Positions 1 through 10,895 of a DNA stretch of 64,000 bases are shown here, in pieces; the stretch's first letter is position 1; the number at the start of each line of letters is the position of its first letter. This DNA comes from Trebouxia sp. TZW2008 (taxonomy: Eukaryota; Chlorophyta; Trebouxiophyceae; Trebouxiales; Trebouxiaceae): contig BDIU01000013.1 in the NCBI GenBank assembly GCA_002118135.1, forward strand, positions 558,001-622,000, read 5' to 3'. Made by a program: the position numbers and the translations under genes. The notes beneath the pieces were generated by a model, which saw nothing but the letters and a program-made list of their open reading frames with translations, was not told where the DNA came from and made no database searches.

Positions 1-1117
1 GTCGGCTGCCGTACTGCATACATCACCTCCTCATTGACCTGCAACACATGCCTCCCTTGCTGAAAGTTGCACTAGCCTTGCAGTTTGTGCCGTGGTGCCG
101 TGGCTGCTGTTCTTGCAGCCGTGTGCATGACATGCAACCCTTGCCCTGTGGGCTACGATGTTGCGTAGCTTGTGACAAATGATCGTCGCTACAATGTCAC
201 ACAGTCATACATTATACAAGCTGACAGTGCTCTTCTTGATTACACAAGTGTTATCTTCACACTCCCTTCCTCCGTTGTTAACTGCGTTACAAGCGCTAGC
301 ATGTCACATACCTCACCTCTGCGTCCACCTGAGTGCGCGGCAACAGATGTTGCATATACAGCAAGCTACTCAGTGCAGACTTTGTTACAATGCCATGAAG
401 CAGAAGGAAGATGTCATCTTGTGCAAGGAAATTTCCAGGGCAAGAGCGTGACTGACCATCAAGCACCACTTTTATCTTAACACTCCCTTCCTCCGGTGTT
501 GAATGCGTTACAAGCGCTACCTTGTCGCATATCTCACCTCTGCATCCACCCGAGCGCGCGGCAACAGATGTTGCATATACAGCAAGCTACTCAGTGCAAA
601 CTGTTGAACGATGCTACAAAGCAGAGGGGTGTCGTCCTGTGCAAGGATGTTACCAGGGCGAAAGCACGGCTGACCATCAAGCAACGCCATGATGTGATGG
701 TCACATCAACACGCTGCCTGATCATGTTCCCAACTTGCATAACGGACACTCCCTCAGACAAGCTCCACTCTTCAGGTGACAGCTGATTCAGCAGCAGATA
801 GCAGACCAGACTGACAAGAAGACTCACATGAAGACAACAAAGCAAGCTGACCTGTGTGGCTTGGTCATAATGATGGTGATAATTGCTTAGGAAGTCTGCC
901 CCTGTCATGTGCTCTGGCAGATTGTGCTCATAGTGCTGCGCCCAAGTGCTAGGCCTCACACTGCACAGGTATCCATTCCCTGCAGACCACATGCGCTGTT
1001 GGCAATGCAAACAACTGGTTCTGTCATGATCATACAGTTTGCTCGTTTTGGAAGTTGGCCGCAAGCTAGCCCATGTCTTGTGCCTGCACCGCCACAGAGT
1101 ATTGGTCTTTTGAACGT

Positions 1118-1180
<63 letters not shown>

Positions 1181-1716
1181 GGCAGCAGCAGCAACAGCAA
1201 CAGCACTACAGTCACAGCACTCCAATCAACAGATGGGGCTGAGGGAGTGTATGCACACAGAAGGGTAAAGAAACCTCCCTAGCAAGCAGGTAGGTGATGG
1301 GAACAGGATGGGGGCCTACCTAGAGGCTCTGGGCCCTCTTCTGCTTTCTGCTGAGTCATGATGCGCAGGCCCATGAAGGCTCCAGCACGCACTGAGGCGT
1401 AATCTGCCCCGCCTATGCTGTGCCGCACCCCTGCAAACCCATGCTGCGTTGACATTTTGCTGACTTGCAACTTGCAGGAAGGTAGGGGACAATCGGTGGG
1501 GGTGTGGTTCATGCAAAACGCTGAGTACATAAAGACATATGTGAGTGTTGCAGGAGGGTGCTGGGGCTGTCAAGGGCCTTGACTCAGTGCTTCTCGACGA
1601 GCAAACAGACGAGCAGGCAGACAGGCAGATAAGCAGAGACACAGAGCAAAGAACAAGGATGAGCTCAATCTAGGCCCTCAGCTTCTGGCAGTGCTTACAA
1701 ATAAAGCTAGACTGGA

Positions 1717-1750
<34 letters not shown>

Positions 1751-4700
1751 CATGTGGGCAGGCAGGCAGGCAGGCAGGCAGGCGGGCATGTGGGCATGTG
1801 GGCAGGCAGGCAGACAGATAGACCGCTCTTCTGCTTGAGATAGGAAAACACAGTGCTGACCTGAGTCTAGCCCCCAGAACTTGAGGTGGTGGGGAATGGG
1901 CACTTCAGGTTCCACCTCAGCAGGCTGGCAGCACATGGCCATCAGTGCCTGTTCATCTCCCAGGGAAGACGCCATCTGGTCCATCACCCCACAGGGCGCC
2001 CCCACCACATAGTTCTCCACCTGTTCATGCATTCGTTCACTCATATCTCTTTTCACTTATGTTTCACTTGTGCATCAAATATGCTAGACAGGCTTTGGTA
2101 ATCATAATATGGCTCCCAACCACGTAGTTCTCCACCTGCGCCCCACAACTGCTTGCATCATATCAGTAAAACAGTAGCAGGGCGCCCCCATGATGTAGCT
2201 CTCCAAATGTACCACACTCCTGCTTGCATGACAGCCATCAAAGCAGGGAGTTGGAAACCTTGAAATGCATCTGCATGCACTGCTCAGCAACAGCAGCAGC
2301 AGCACCAGCAGCACCAGCATGCAAGACGTTGCATGTCAAATTTACTCTTATAGGCAGTGTTTCTTGTTTCGGGCATAAGAAGGCAAGGTGGCGCCCCTGA
2401 ATCTGCATGTCATGGGCGGCACACAGGGCCTGCATTACAGCTCATTTCACTGCTGCTCCACCACCAACAGCATGCAGGTCTTTGTGTGACAAAACCTGCT
2501 TGTTGAGCAGGCACATGATGTTGGTATCTGTGAGAGAGCAGTGTTGCTACCTTCTGGCACAACAAGGCAAGATGGCGGCCATCAATCTGTACATCGTGGG
2601 CGGCACACAGGGCCTGCATGACGGCCACCTCCACGGCCGCAGATGAGGATACCCCTTTCCCTTCTGGCACCGCACTGCTCAGCAGCAGCGAGATGCCCTG
2701 GCTGTAGCGTAGGCCCAGCTCATGCATGAGCACCACCAAGGGCCCAGCCACATATGCCGCCCAACTGCAATCAATTTAGATACGCATGTCAGTCACAAGC
2801 GGAGCAGACAGCTTGCATTGTTCTGAGACAGACAAGAGCAGAGAGAGTCTGTAGCGCCCAGCTCGTACATCAGCACCACAAGAGGTACCGCCACATACGC
2901 TGCCTAGCTGCAGTCAATGCAAGCATAGAATGCAGTCACATGCTGGTGTTGTTTCAGTGAGATGAAATGTGGACTTGGGTCTTGCTGACATGCTGGCAGA
3001 TCAGGATGACAGGTTGCAGTAGTTGTAAGCAAACATCAGTGAGATGCCCTGACTGTAGCGCAGACCCAGCTCGTGCTTGAGCAACAGCAGAGGCCCAGCC
3101 ACATAGGCTGCCCAACTGCAGCCAATGCAGTTGTGGGTCTCAGTGACAGGGTGACCAGACAGCTTGCAGTGTGTACAGGCAAATAACAGCAAGGTGCCCT
3201 GGCTGTAGTGCAGGCACACCTCATTCATGAGCACCTCCAGAAGCCCAGCCACATAGGCTGCCCCAAGTGCAGTCACGTGCTGGTGTCAGATTTGCGTCAC
3301 ACGCAGACAGATCCAGGAAGATAGAATGCAGTGTTCACAGGCAAACATGATCGAGATGCCCTGGCTGTAGCATAGGCCCAGCTCATGCATCAGCGCCACC
3401 AGCAGAAAGTAACAACATGACCTCCACTGTAGCCTGACTGCTGCTAGGCACTCTGCAGATCAGCTGCTGTGCATGCAGAAACCTGCTGAGAAGCTGGTTC
3501 ACAGGTTGACATGAGCTGTTTTATGGCTGACTCAGAGTCTCAAAGTACTGCAACATCTCCGTTGCCCATTAGAAACATATCCAAGCCTGTGTAAATGCGA
3601 GTGGTAAAATGCAACCAAGTATCACATCTGAGAGAAGTTGTGACTGAATATGCTCACGTTTAACAGCAGAAAATCCTGACCTGGTGGCAGGGTCGCTTTT
3701 GAAGTAGGCTCTAGCCTGTGAGTAGGTCAAGGGCTGCCCATCCCTCAGCAGCTCAGACAGATCCATGTCAAAGGTGGGTGATCGATTGGTGTCATCAGCA
3801 TGGAATGACACCACCCTCAGCACTGGCTTAGGACCTACGCACATCAGTTGCAGCTCATCAGAACGTCAATGCTGGAATATGGCAATGTGCAAATGGTAGT
3901 TGATGTCAATCTGAAAGCAAGGGAGACTGTCAGTGCCATCAAAGTACAACATCACCGGTGCCCTTCTTGCTGTCTTGGCACCTGCACCATTGGGCGCAGC
4001 TCATCAGAATGAAGGTGCACACAACAGTGCATGTAAAGCTGTGCAGATGTTCAACGACGTCAATGCTGAGAGCGGGGGAGATTGTCGTAATGACCAAAAC
4101 GGAGTCTCGTCAATGCCCTGTCAAGATAGCTGGGCGCCTGCAAACAAGTTCATGCCTGCCAACAGCTTACGGACACAGTGAGCTTGGGAATTGTTCATTT
4201 GACGTCATGATTGCAATGCAGCATCTCCAGGCCAGGCATGACCAACTGCCATTTGTCTGCAGCAAGTGTTGTCTGGTGCTAGCTGAATCTGTACAGTAGG
4301 TCAAATCCTCAAGTACATGGATGCGCCCAATACTTCTGGAATTTACTTTGTTCGTTGTAACAGGTCTACTCGTCATTCTTGCAGTGAGGTATTTCAGGTT
4401 CTCAACTGCACAGCTTGCAGAAGGTCGCAACATTTGATTTGCCTCAGTCATGAAGCGCAGCAGAGCCAAATCAAGAGATGATATTATGGCTCTGATGCAT
4501 GTACCTTTCATTGGAGAAGACGCTGTTCCTTTGCAGCTTCGACTTTCAACAGGCCACTGGTCAGGGCTGCAAACATCACAACAAGGGCGGCATGAGAAGC
4601 CAGCAGCACGAAAAGTATCAAGCTCAAACAGGGGCACTCCTCATAACAGCTCCCAATCTCCGATTGCTTGATCATATGCAGTGGTGTGATATACAAGCAG

Positions 4701-7700
4701 CATTTACTTTGGCCCTTGTGGCGGTTTTGAATGTGTTTCCAAAGCTTCTGCTTGTCAGGGGCCTGGCGCTGGCACGCCACATGACAGGCCTCAGCAGTGG
4801 GCTTCTGCAGCACCAGGCAGCCGCTATAGTCCCCAATGCCACCCATCACATCCAACCTGCCTGGGGCACGTGACACAATTACCTCCTCCTGCAGAAAGAC
4901 TGGGTCTGCATCGCTTCTTGTACGGATTGTGTACATGTGTGTGTGTTTCTCACAATATAATGTGAAATTCATAGCGAGACCAGACACTAACAAAGCCTCC
5001 TTGAACTGCACTTCATAAGGACTTTGAAAAGCGCAACTATCACCTCCTCCTGCCAAAGCACTGTTCTAAAGACAGGGGCTGAGTCAGTATGAGCAAAATT
5101 GACTGAATCATAAAACGTATGACATATCAATGATGCTGAAGTCCCAAATGCAGCTCATCATGTTCAGCGCTCCTCATCACAATCACCTTCTCCTAGTGAA
5201 ACAGCCTTGCTTTTGTTGGAAGCTGGGTACAACAGGGAGCACCATCTGAGAAAAGTACAATGTCTGCAAAAGCAAGGGGTTCAAGGAAGGGGGACAGAAG
5301 CTGATAGGGTGCATGCATGGATGGGCAGATGAACAAGGGAGTGAGTGGATTGGTGGGTGAGTGATTTGAGTGAGCAAGAGAGCGAGCAAGCAAGCTAGCA
5401 CTTTTTGTAAGTGATTGCTGATGCTAGCCTTTGTATTTTGGGCTGCAGTAGCGGGCAAGTGAACGTAAGGTACAATGTTGAAAAGTGTTATGACAGATGC
5501 AGTCAGCAATGACAGGTGCAGGCTGACCTGACCTCCTAACAAAACAAGCTTTGGCAGCAATAACTGAGTGAAAGGTAGATGCTATTGCTTGTGTGTGGAC
5601 AGGTGTGAAGATGAGATTGTCAAGGTGTGTGCAGCAATGACGAGTTCAGACCAACCTAACAACAGAAGAGGCCTTTGATGGTGGTGAGTGGGCAAGTGCA
5701 TTGTTGAGTGAGAGGTAGCTGCTAGTGTGTATGCGCATACATTCAAGACTGTTACGACAATTGTGTTTAGCAATGACAAGCTCAGACCGACCTCCCAACA
5801 GAAGAGGCAGCCAAGCGCTCATGCAGTGGTGGCGGATCTGCATCCTCATCATCAGAATCATTCAGGTGATCAGCATGCTCAGAAAGCTTCTGTCCAAGAG
5901 ACTTGATTGAAGAGTATCACAATGGGCGCATTCAGCAGCAAGCTGGTGCTGAGGGCTGTCCTGACAGAAAGTCTGTTCAACAGTGTCACAATGAATGCAT
6001 TCAGTAGCAGCAGATACAGACTGACCTCCCAGCAGAAGAGGTCTTCAGAAACCATTGCCAAGTGTTGACCTGGACTAGGTAAGTTCTGTCGAACAATGTT
6101 ATAACGGAGGCATTTTCTGACAGCAAGGGGTGACTGACCTCCCAACAGAAAGACTCTTGGCATCTAAAGGCTCAGGCAGTCGTGGCAGATCTGCGTCTTC
6201 ATTATCAGGGTCGTTCAGGTGATGTGCCATGCTCAGGAACCCCATGTGGAACAGGGAACTTCTACTCAAGAGTGTTGCAAGGAGCGCACTCTTTAGCAGC
6301 AGGTGCGCATTGACCTCTCAACAGAAGAGGCTTCCAGCAGCCATAACTTCCCTCAAACAGTATCACATTGGGTGCATGCAATAGCAGATGCAGACTGACC
6401 TCCCAGCAGAAGAGGCCTTTGGCAGCCAGAAGCTCAGGCAGCGGTGGCGGATCTGCATCCTCAGCATCTGGATCCTTCAGGTGATGTAGCATGCTCAGAA
6501 AATTGACTGTGTCTGGACACCGCCTCAGGTTTTCCTGGCCTGCACATAAGCATTCAGCTGTCACTCTCTGAGAGATGCAAACCATTCATGTGTACATTGA
6601 AAGACTAGCAACATTTGGGGGTCTGCATTCTCATCATCAGCATCATTCAGGTGATGTAGCATGTTCAGGAAATTGACTGTGTCTGGACGCTGCCTCAGGC
6701 TCTCCTGGCCTGCACATAAAGATCAAAAAAGCTGTCACTCTCTGAGAGCTGCAAAGTATTTATCTGTACGTTGAAAGACTAGCAACATTTGGGGGTCTGC
6801 ATTCTCATCATCAGCATCATTCAGGTGATGTAGCATGTTCAGGAAATTGACTGTGTCTGGACGCTGCCTCAGGTTCTCCTGGCCTGCACATACAGATCAA
6901 AAAAGCTGTCACTCTCTGCGAGCTGCAAAGTATTTATGTGTACATTGAAAGACTAGCAACATTTGGGGGTCTGCATTCTCAGCATCAGCATCTATCAGCT
7001 GCTGTAGCATGTTCAAGCAGGTGATTGTCTTACGAAATCATGTACATGCACTCCAGGCGCTGTGAGCACTCACAGAAGCAGTTCACTGTCGGGCCTGCAT
7101 CACCAGACGGCGGTGATGTAGACAGTCAAAGCATGGCACGAAAGGAGCAGGCACTAGGATCAGCAACAATGCTTTGGAGTTGAAGCAAGGTGAGCGTATT
7201 GGCACACCATGCAGGATGTCAAATCGGGTCATAACATCCTGGGTGGCTGCTTCAGAAGCTTGCAGCGCTGCATTGACTTTGTGTGTTTCTGGTGACGCTG
7301 CCCTGACTGCTCCAGGTACATACCACTCAGGCACCTCCACCTGTTTCACAGAAACCTTTTCAGCGGGTCACAAACTTGATGCTCAACGTCAGACGTGTTT
7401 GCATACATGCACATGACAGTGGCTGTATTACTGCAATTACTGCATTTAATGCAAGATCAGCATTAGAACAGGCTGGAGCAAAAGGCTGCAAAGCAGGCTG
7501 TGATAGGAATGGCAGAAATGCTGAAAATAGCAAATGCACTTTCCGGAGAATTGCGTTGGTAAATCGAAAGTAGATGAAGCTGTGGACTTTCAATTGTACA
7601 CACCCACATACCTTCATGGGCGGCAGTGCATCAGTTGTCAATGCAGGTCAAGTTGATTAGCTGGTGCATTCAACATGTGCATCAGCTGTGAGTTGTCTGT

Positions 7701-10586
7701 GGGTATGCCATCAGTTGTATGCCTATGCCAGGCATTCCTGCTAGCTGATGTTGCGCTGCCATTGTGCAAACAAAGTCAATAAGGGCAGCAGAGAGTCAAG
7801 GGCTTTACGAGGCTCCTGAAGCAGCATACATGCATGCTGCCCCTTTGGAGTGTTGATACCAAAGTATTGTTCATCATCAGCAACACAAACAAAGATGTTG
7901 TCCTTTCGGAGACAAACAGTGGGGACATGGAAGTTGCACCTTGCCACGGGCTCTATGCCGCTGCATCATGTATCCAAACACAATGGCATCTCTAAGCCTG
8001 CCCGCCCCAGCCCTGTTGACTGGCCTACCCCTAGGTACCCCAGAGGGGGGACCCCCATTGGCAGCCTCATCCAGATTCTCTGCTGGCTCTGGCAAGGCGA
8101 TGTAGCCTCTGTTGCGCGCAATGTGCTCCAGCATGCGGGCAACCACTTCAGCACCATTGGTTGCCTCACTGCAAGGACAGTAAAGAGTGTTACTGCCCAA
8201 GACGTAGGCCTCTGCCAGTTTGACAGAGCAATGCGGCCTCTGTTGCAAGCAGTCGGCTGCAGCATGTGGGCTGCTACCTTAGGCTAGCAGCGCCTGGATA
8301 CTCTTCAGTGCTGCAAGACAAGCTACATGCCTGATGGCCATGGACAGGTGCAAACAAGCTGTGCTTGAGAAATCACGTGAAACTGGACTCCATGGTCACA
8401 GTCTTGGGCAGAAAAGATGCCCTGCTGGCGCAGGAGGTTTCAATGATAATGTACTGATCATCTGAGGAGGTTTTGGCAGAGTCAAACTTAGCAGTCAACT
8501 GAACACTGGTCATGCATATGCATAGCTCACGTGAAATTGGACTCCATAGTCAAGGTCTTTGATAGGAAAGGTGCCCAGTTGCCTGAAAGGAAGTCCCTGC
8601 GCTTCATTTCCACTCCCAAACCATGCACCTCAAGCTGCTTCCTCAGAAAAGGCTCCTCATTGAAGTAGTCCCGCCGGATGAAGATGAATGGCGTGCCATG
8701 GCCTAAGCACTCTGATGTTGTGCCATACCCAATCTTGCCTAAGACGCAGTTGGCAGCGTTCACCTGCATACATGCATGGCATATGTCACCTGTTCTCCAA
8801 ATGTGCGCTGACTTACCTTGACAACAGCTTGATACAGTGAAACCTGATGCTCATCACAAACTCCAGGAACAGGCTGCACATCAAACATGCATGTGCATGG
8901 AGCATTGTTGGCATCTGCCTGATCATGTCACAAGCAGACACAAGCTGACTCATGAATGCAGCAAACAGGAATCTGATGCATGGCTGCATGAATGTTGATG
9001 CTTGCAAAATGATTTCATGTCTGCTCTCGCGGCACTGACGCGACAAGACATTCTAGTATGTACTGCTGATGGCTTGTAGGAAGTCATATTGGGCCTGTTT
9101 GGGCGTGCTGAGCCTGCCTAGCCCACATCTATAATGAATGAAAATGAATGAATGTTGCCGAAGTCTTTACTGGCAACACCAAATGGGTGTTGTGGCAGGA
9201 AAGGCAAGCACCTGTGCTTCAGCCTTGACGCACCATATCAGGGATGAAGTCATCAGGCTTGGCCAGGCGGAAGTTACTGGGCAGCTCTTTGTCATTCAAA
9301 ATGGGTTTCCCGCCACTGCAGATGACACACACCCAGCCCTCAGGCAGGTTCTCCTCCCTCAATTCCCAGTCACCGGGAGGCTGTCCACCATATATGAAGA
9401 CACAAAGGTGGATATCCTCTTGCAATCCTAGCTCAATGTACACCTGTGTTTGCAGCAAATGAGTTCAATGCAGGGAGTCTTTGGCATTAGCCATTATCGT
9501 ATACGTGTGCAAATACAGAAAGCAGGTTCGACGCAGCAAACGCCTGGATTCTGCCCAAGTAAGCAAGCTCACCAATAGCTGAACACACACAGAGAGTGAA
9601 ATTGCTAAAGAGCTTGATGCAATGCCCTGAACTGCAGTGCGCCTAGCTTGCTTGCCAAATGCACCACTCAGCATTGCTGCAGACAGCACATTGTGCTCTG
9701 GTCGTAGTGACTTCATATAGTAACATTCTCAAATCAATGACAAAGAGAGTGGAACCCAAGCACTGCAATCTGACTGCAGTGGTACTTCTAAATGGTGACA
9801 GCTCAGTTTACTGACAAACTTCTTGGTAGCAAGCACACTTTGTTACATCACAAAGCCACTGTACAGGCATGAATTGCCTATCACCTGGGCTCTGCTTTTC
9901 TGAGCATGTCTGACGACCAGGGGAACATCTATGACCTCTCCAAATGCAGGCATTGGAGAATACCCAGGCAGCCGCAGCAACACGCTGGCACAGGCATAGT
10001 CCTCAGCAATCTGCCACACCATTTTGCGGTAGCTGTTGCCCACATTGCCAAGAGTACTAGCATACTCTGAGTATATGAAGTCTGCAGGGGAAAGTGAAGC
10101 AAGGATTCTCTGTTTGTCACATATTGTGTGGTGTGTTGTATCAGCAGCAAGGCAACTGATGTGCATACCCCAGCTGAAGTTTGAAACACCGACAGCAGGA
10201 ATGCCAGCGGCAGCTGCTGCTGCACAGGCAATGGGGACAATGTCCACTGCCACCAAGTCAATGCTGGTGATCTTCAACCATTGCGACTCTTCTTGAAGGA
10301 TCGCATCGCGACGATCGACGGCAACTTCTTGATACAGCTGTAGTGAGCCTTTCATGTCGACCGAGAAGGCATCCTGCTGCTTGCTGCCACAGTCCAACAC
10401 AGCCCGCCTGACCGTCAGCTGTTGCGAGGGGATCTCTCTGGTGAACACGCCTGCTGCGGCCGCTGTCACGATGTGAACACGGTGGCCTGAAGCAATGAGC
10501 TGCCTACATACTTCTACGACGCGTGTAGCATGCCCGAGACCGTGGCCTGTCACGTAGTAAGCGATGTTGAGCGGCTCGGCAGGCAT
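1..10586 (-). CDS. ARA1: L-arabinokinase (GHMP kinase with N-terminal glycosyltransferase-like domain), 3' end outside window
   Basis: Predicted to phosphorylate L-arabinose to L-arabinose 1-phosphate in the cell-wall sugar salvage pathway. Fourteen exons (minus): 10169-10586, 9885-10081, 9234-9443, 8531-8763, 7940-8168, 7208-7340, 6400-6539, 4708-4888, 3681-3834, 2551-2764, 1861-2020, 1320-1430, 852-979 and 1-38 (cut by the window edge). Intron phases agree at every junction across these exons, giving 836 residues before the last exon; plant ARA1 is about 1040. Visible motifs: N-terminal [13 protein letters not shown] (glycosyltransferase-like), GHMP motif 1 [10 protein letters not shown] near residue 527, galactokinase-like GKGVSSSAA near 660, and [11 protein letters not shown] in exon 11. 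The start is the ATG at 10586; an in-frame TTG lies just upstream. The order and spacing of blocks follow Arabidopsis ARA1. Introns are crowded with duplicated exon edges (separate entries). It diverges from the T1/BTB gene. Confidence 0.93.
290..785 (-). repeat. Two decayed tandem copies of downstream arabinokinase exons in intron 13
   Basis: Seen: the stretches about 300-450 and 505-690 are homologous tandem copies sharing a 35-base near-identical core. On the minus strand both stay open through [14 protein letters not shown]. This resembles the ARA1 segment near its ALGGLLYQCH block but loses frame just after it. The part at about 690-780 resembles the start of exon 14 ([12 protein letters not shown] at 1-38). 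Inference: they are duplicated, decayed copies of exons that follow in the gene. Confidence 0.5.
1118..1205. repeat. AGC/CAG trinucleotide microsatellite, 19 pure units
   Basis: A pure (AGC) run occupies 1118-1174 (19 units), followed by interrupted units to about 1205. It lies in the intron between arabinokinase exons 12 and 13. Because the gene is on the minus strand, its transcript carries CUG repeats. Long Ala or Ser ORFs here are artefacts of the repeat. Confidence 0.95.
1719..1813. repeat. GGCA tetranucleotide microsatellite with two interruptions
   Basis: Tandem GGCA units, broken by CATGTGG spacers. They lie in the intron between arabinokinase exons 11 and 12, 48 bases downstream of exon 11 in transcription. 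In the transcript the repeat reads CCUG. Confidence 0.95.
2105..2220 (-). repeat. Two echoes of the arabinokinase exon 11 start
   Basis: Two imperfect copies (about 2110-2150 and 2170-2215) of the exon 11 acceptor and first codons (ENYVVGAPC), each carrying substitutions. They lie directly upstream, in transcription, of the true acceptor at 2020/2021. Confidence 0.75.
2280..2440 (-). repeat. Echo of the arabinokinase exon 10 end
   Basis: A copy of the last part of exon 10 (true: [23 protein letters not shown]; copy: [20 protein letters not shown] and onward) lies downstream of the true donor at 2551/2550. The copy is still open across this part but lacks a clean donor. Confidence 0.85.
2840..3410 (-). 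repeat. Four echoes of the arabinokinase exon 10 start
   Basis: Copies near 2850-2925, 3040-3130, 3190-3275 and 3345-3410 repeat the segment coding AAYVAGP and [12 protein letters not shown], with the preceding acceptor TGCAG in several. All are upstream of the true exon 10 acceptor (2764/2765). Divergence differs between copies, so they arose at different times or by serial duplication. Confidence 0.85.
5030..5205 (-). repeat. Two echoes of the arabinokinase exon 8 start
   Basis: The acceptor and first codons of exon 8 (EEVIVSRAP, true start 4888) recur in degraded form at about 5035-5060 and 5170-5205, upstream in transcription. Both have lost the reading frame. Confidence 0.6.
5510..6350 (-). 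repeat. Array of exon 7 end/donor copies, arabinokinase
   Basis: The end of exon 7 (GLFCWE followed by GTCAGTCTG) recurs about seven times downstream of the true donor (6400/6399): near 5530, 5650, 5790, 6030, 6140 and 6310, among others. Some copies also carry the upstream [14 protein letters not shown] part (5810-5890, 6160-6260). Spacing ranges from about 90 to 240 bases. Several keep the GT donor, so the spliceosome sees a row of near-identical donors. Confidence 0.8.
6600..7020 (-). repeat. 174-bp tandem cassettes duplicating arabinokinase exon 7
   Basis: Copies begin near 6604, 6778 and 6952 (period 174). The first two differ at about five positions; the third is partial. Each carries the TGCAG acceptor and the codons for the QENLR and [13 protein letters not shown] blocks of exon 7. 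The frame stays open to a GTAC donor-like site, giving a potential 114-nt phase 1-1 exon. They sit between exons 6 and 7, upstream of the true acceptor (6539/6540). Confidence 0.85.
8225..8290 (-). repeat. Echo of the arabinokinase exon 5 start
   Basis: Repeats, with many changes, the segment of exon 5 around 8100-8168 (codons for [16 protein letters not shown]). It lies just upstream of the true acceptor, in the intron between exons 4 and 5. Confidence 0.6.
8365..8425 (-). repeat. Echo of the arabinokinase exon 4 end with donor
   Basis: Copies the last codons of exon 4 (TMESNF) and the following GTGA donor of the true site at 8531/8530. It is located downstream in the same intron. Confidence 0.7.
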
Positions 10587-10895
10587 CCTGCGCAAGCTTG
10601 TGTCTGTTCTGACACTACATTACTTGCCCACGACTGTCTGGATCGACAGAGATCATCGCACAGACAGAGTGGCGCTGAAGCGCATCTCACGCACTGCCGG
10701 TATCGCTGCAGGTCGCACTGTCTCTGCTTGCACATGCGTCATGATCATGACTACCCTTACTCATATTAGTCATGACTCTACGTCACCCACAATCAGATTC
10801 ACCTGTGAAAATGCAAGTGCCGCGGGAGAAACTCGCCGTCGTTTCTGACAGGGAGGACCCTCGTACCACCCTTCCTCCGTCCGAGACGCTGCGTG
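10587..10895. promoter_or_regulatory. Divergent intergenic region, arabinokinase / T1-BTB gene
   Basis: 309 bases separate the two start codons, so 5' UTRs and promoters of both genes must lie here. An ACGTCA element (CRE/bZIP-like core) occurs near 10783. The TCATGACT-like sequences near 10740-10780 form short inverted repeats. No TATA box stands out. The function is inferred from position. Confidence 0.45.

Noticed and set aside
909..1282. Poly-Ala / poly-Ser ORFs on both strands
   Set aside because: Frames through the AGC microsatellite inside an arabinokinase intron; no independent coding signal.
1670..2056. Long minus-strand ORF with Cys/Pro-rich tail
   Set aside because: Only the part 1861-2020 is an exon; the tail is the GGCA repeat read in frame.
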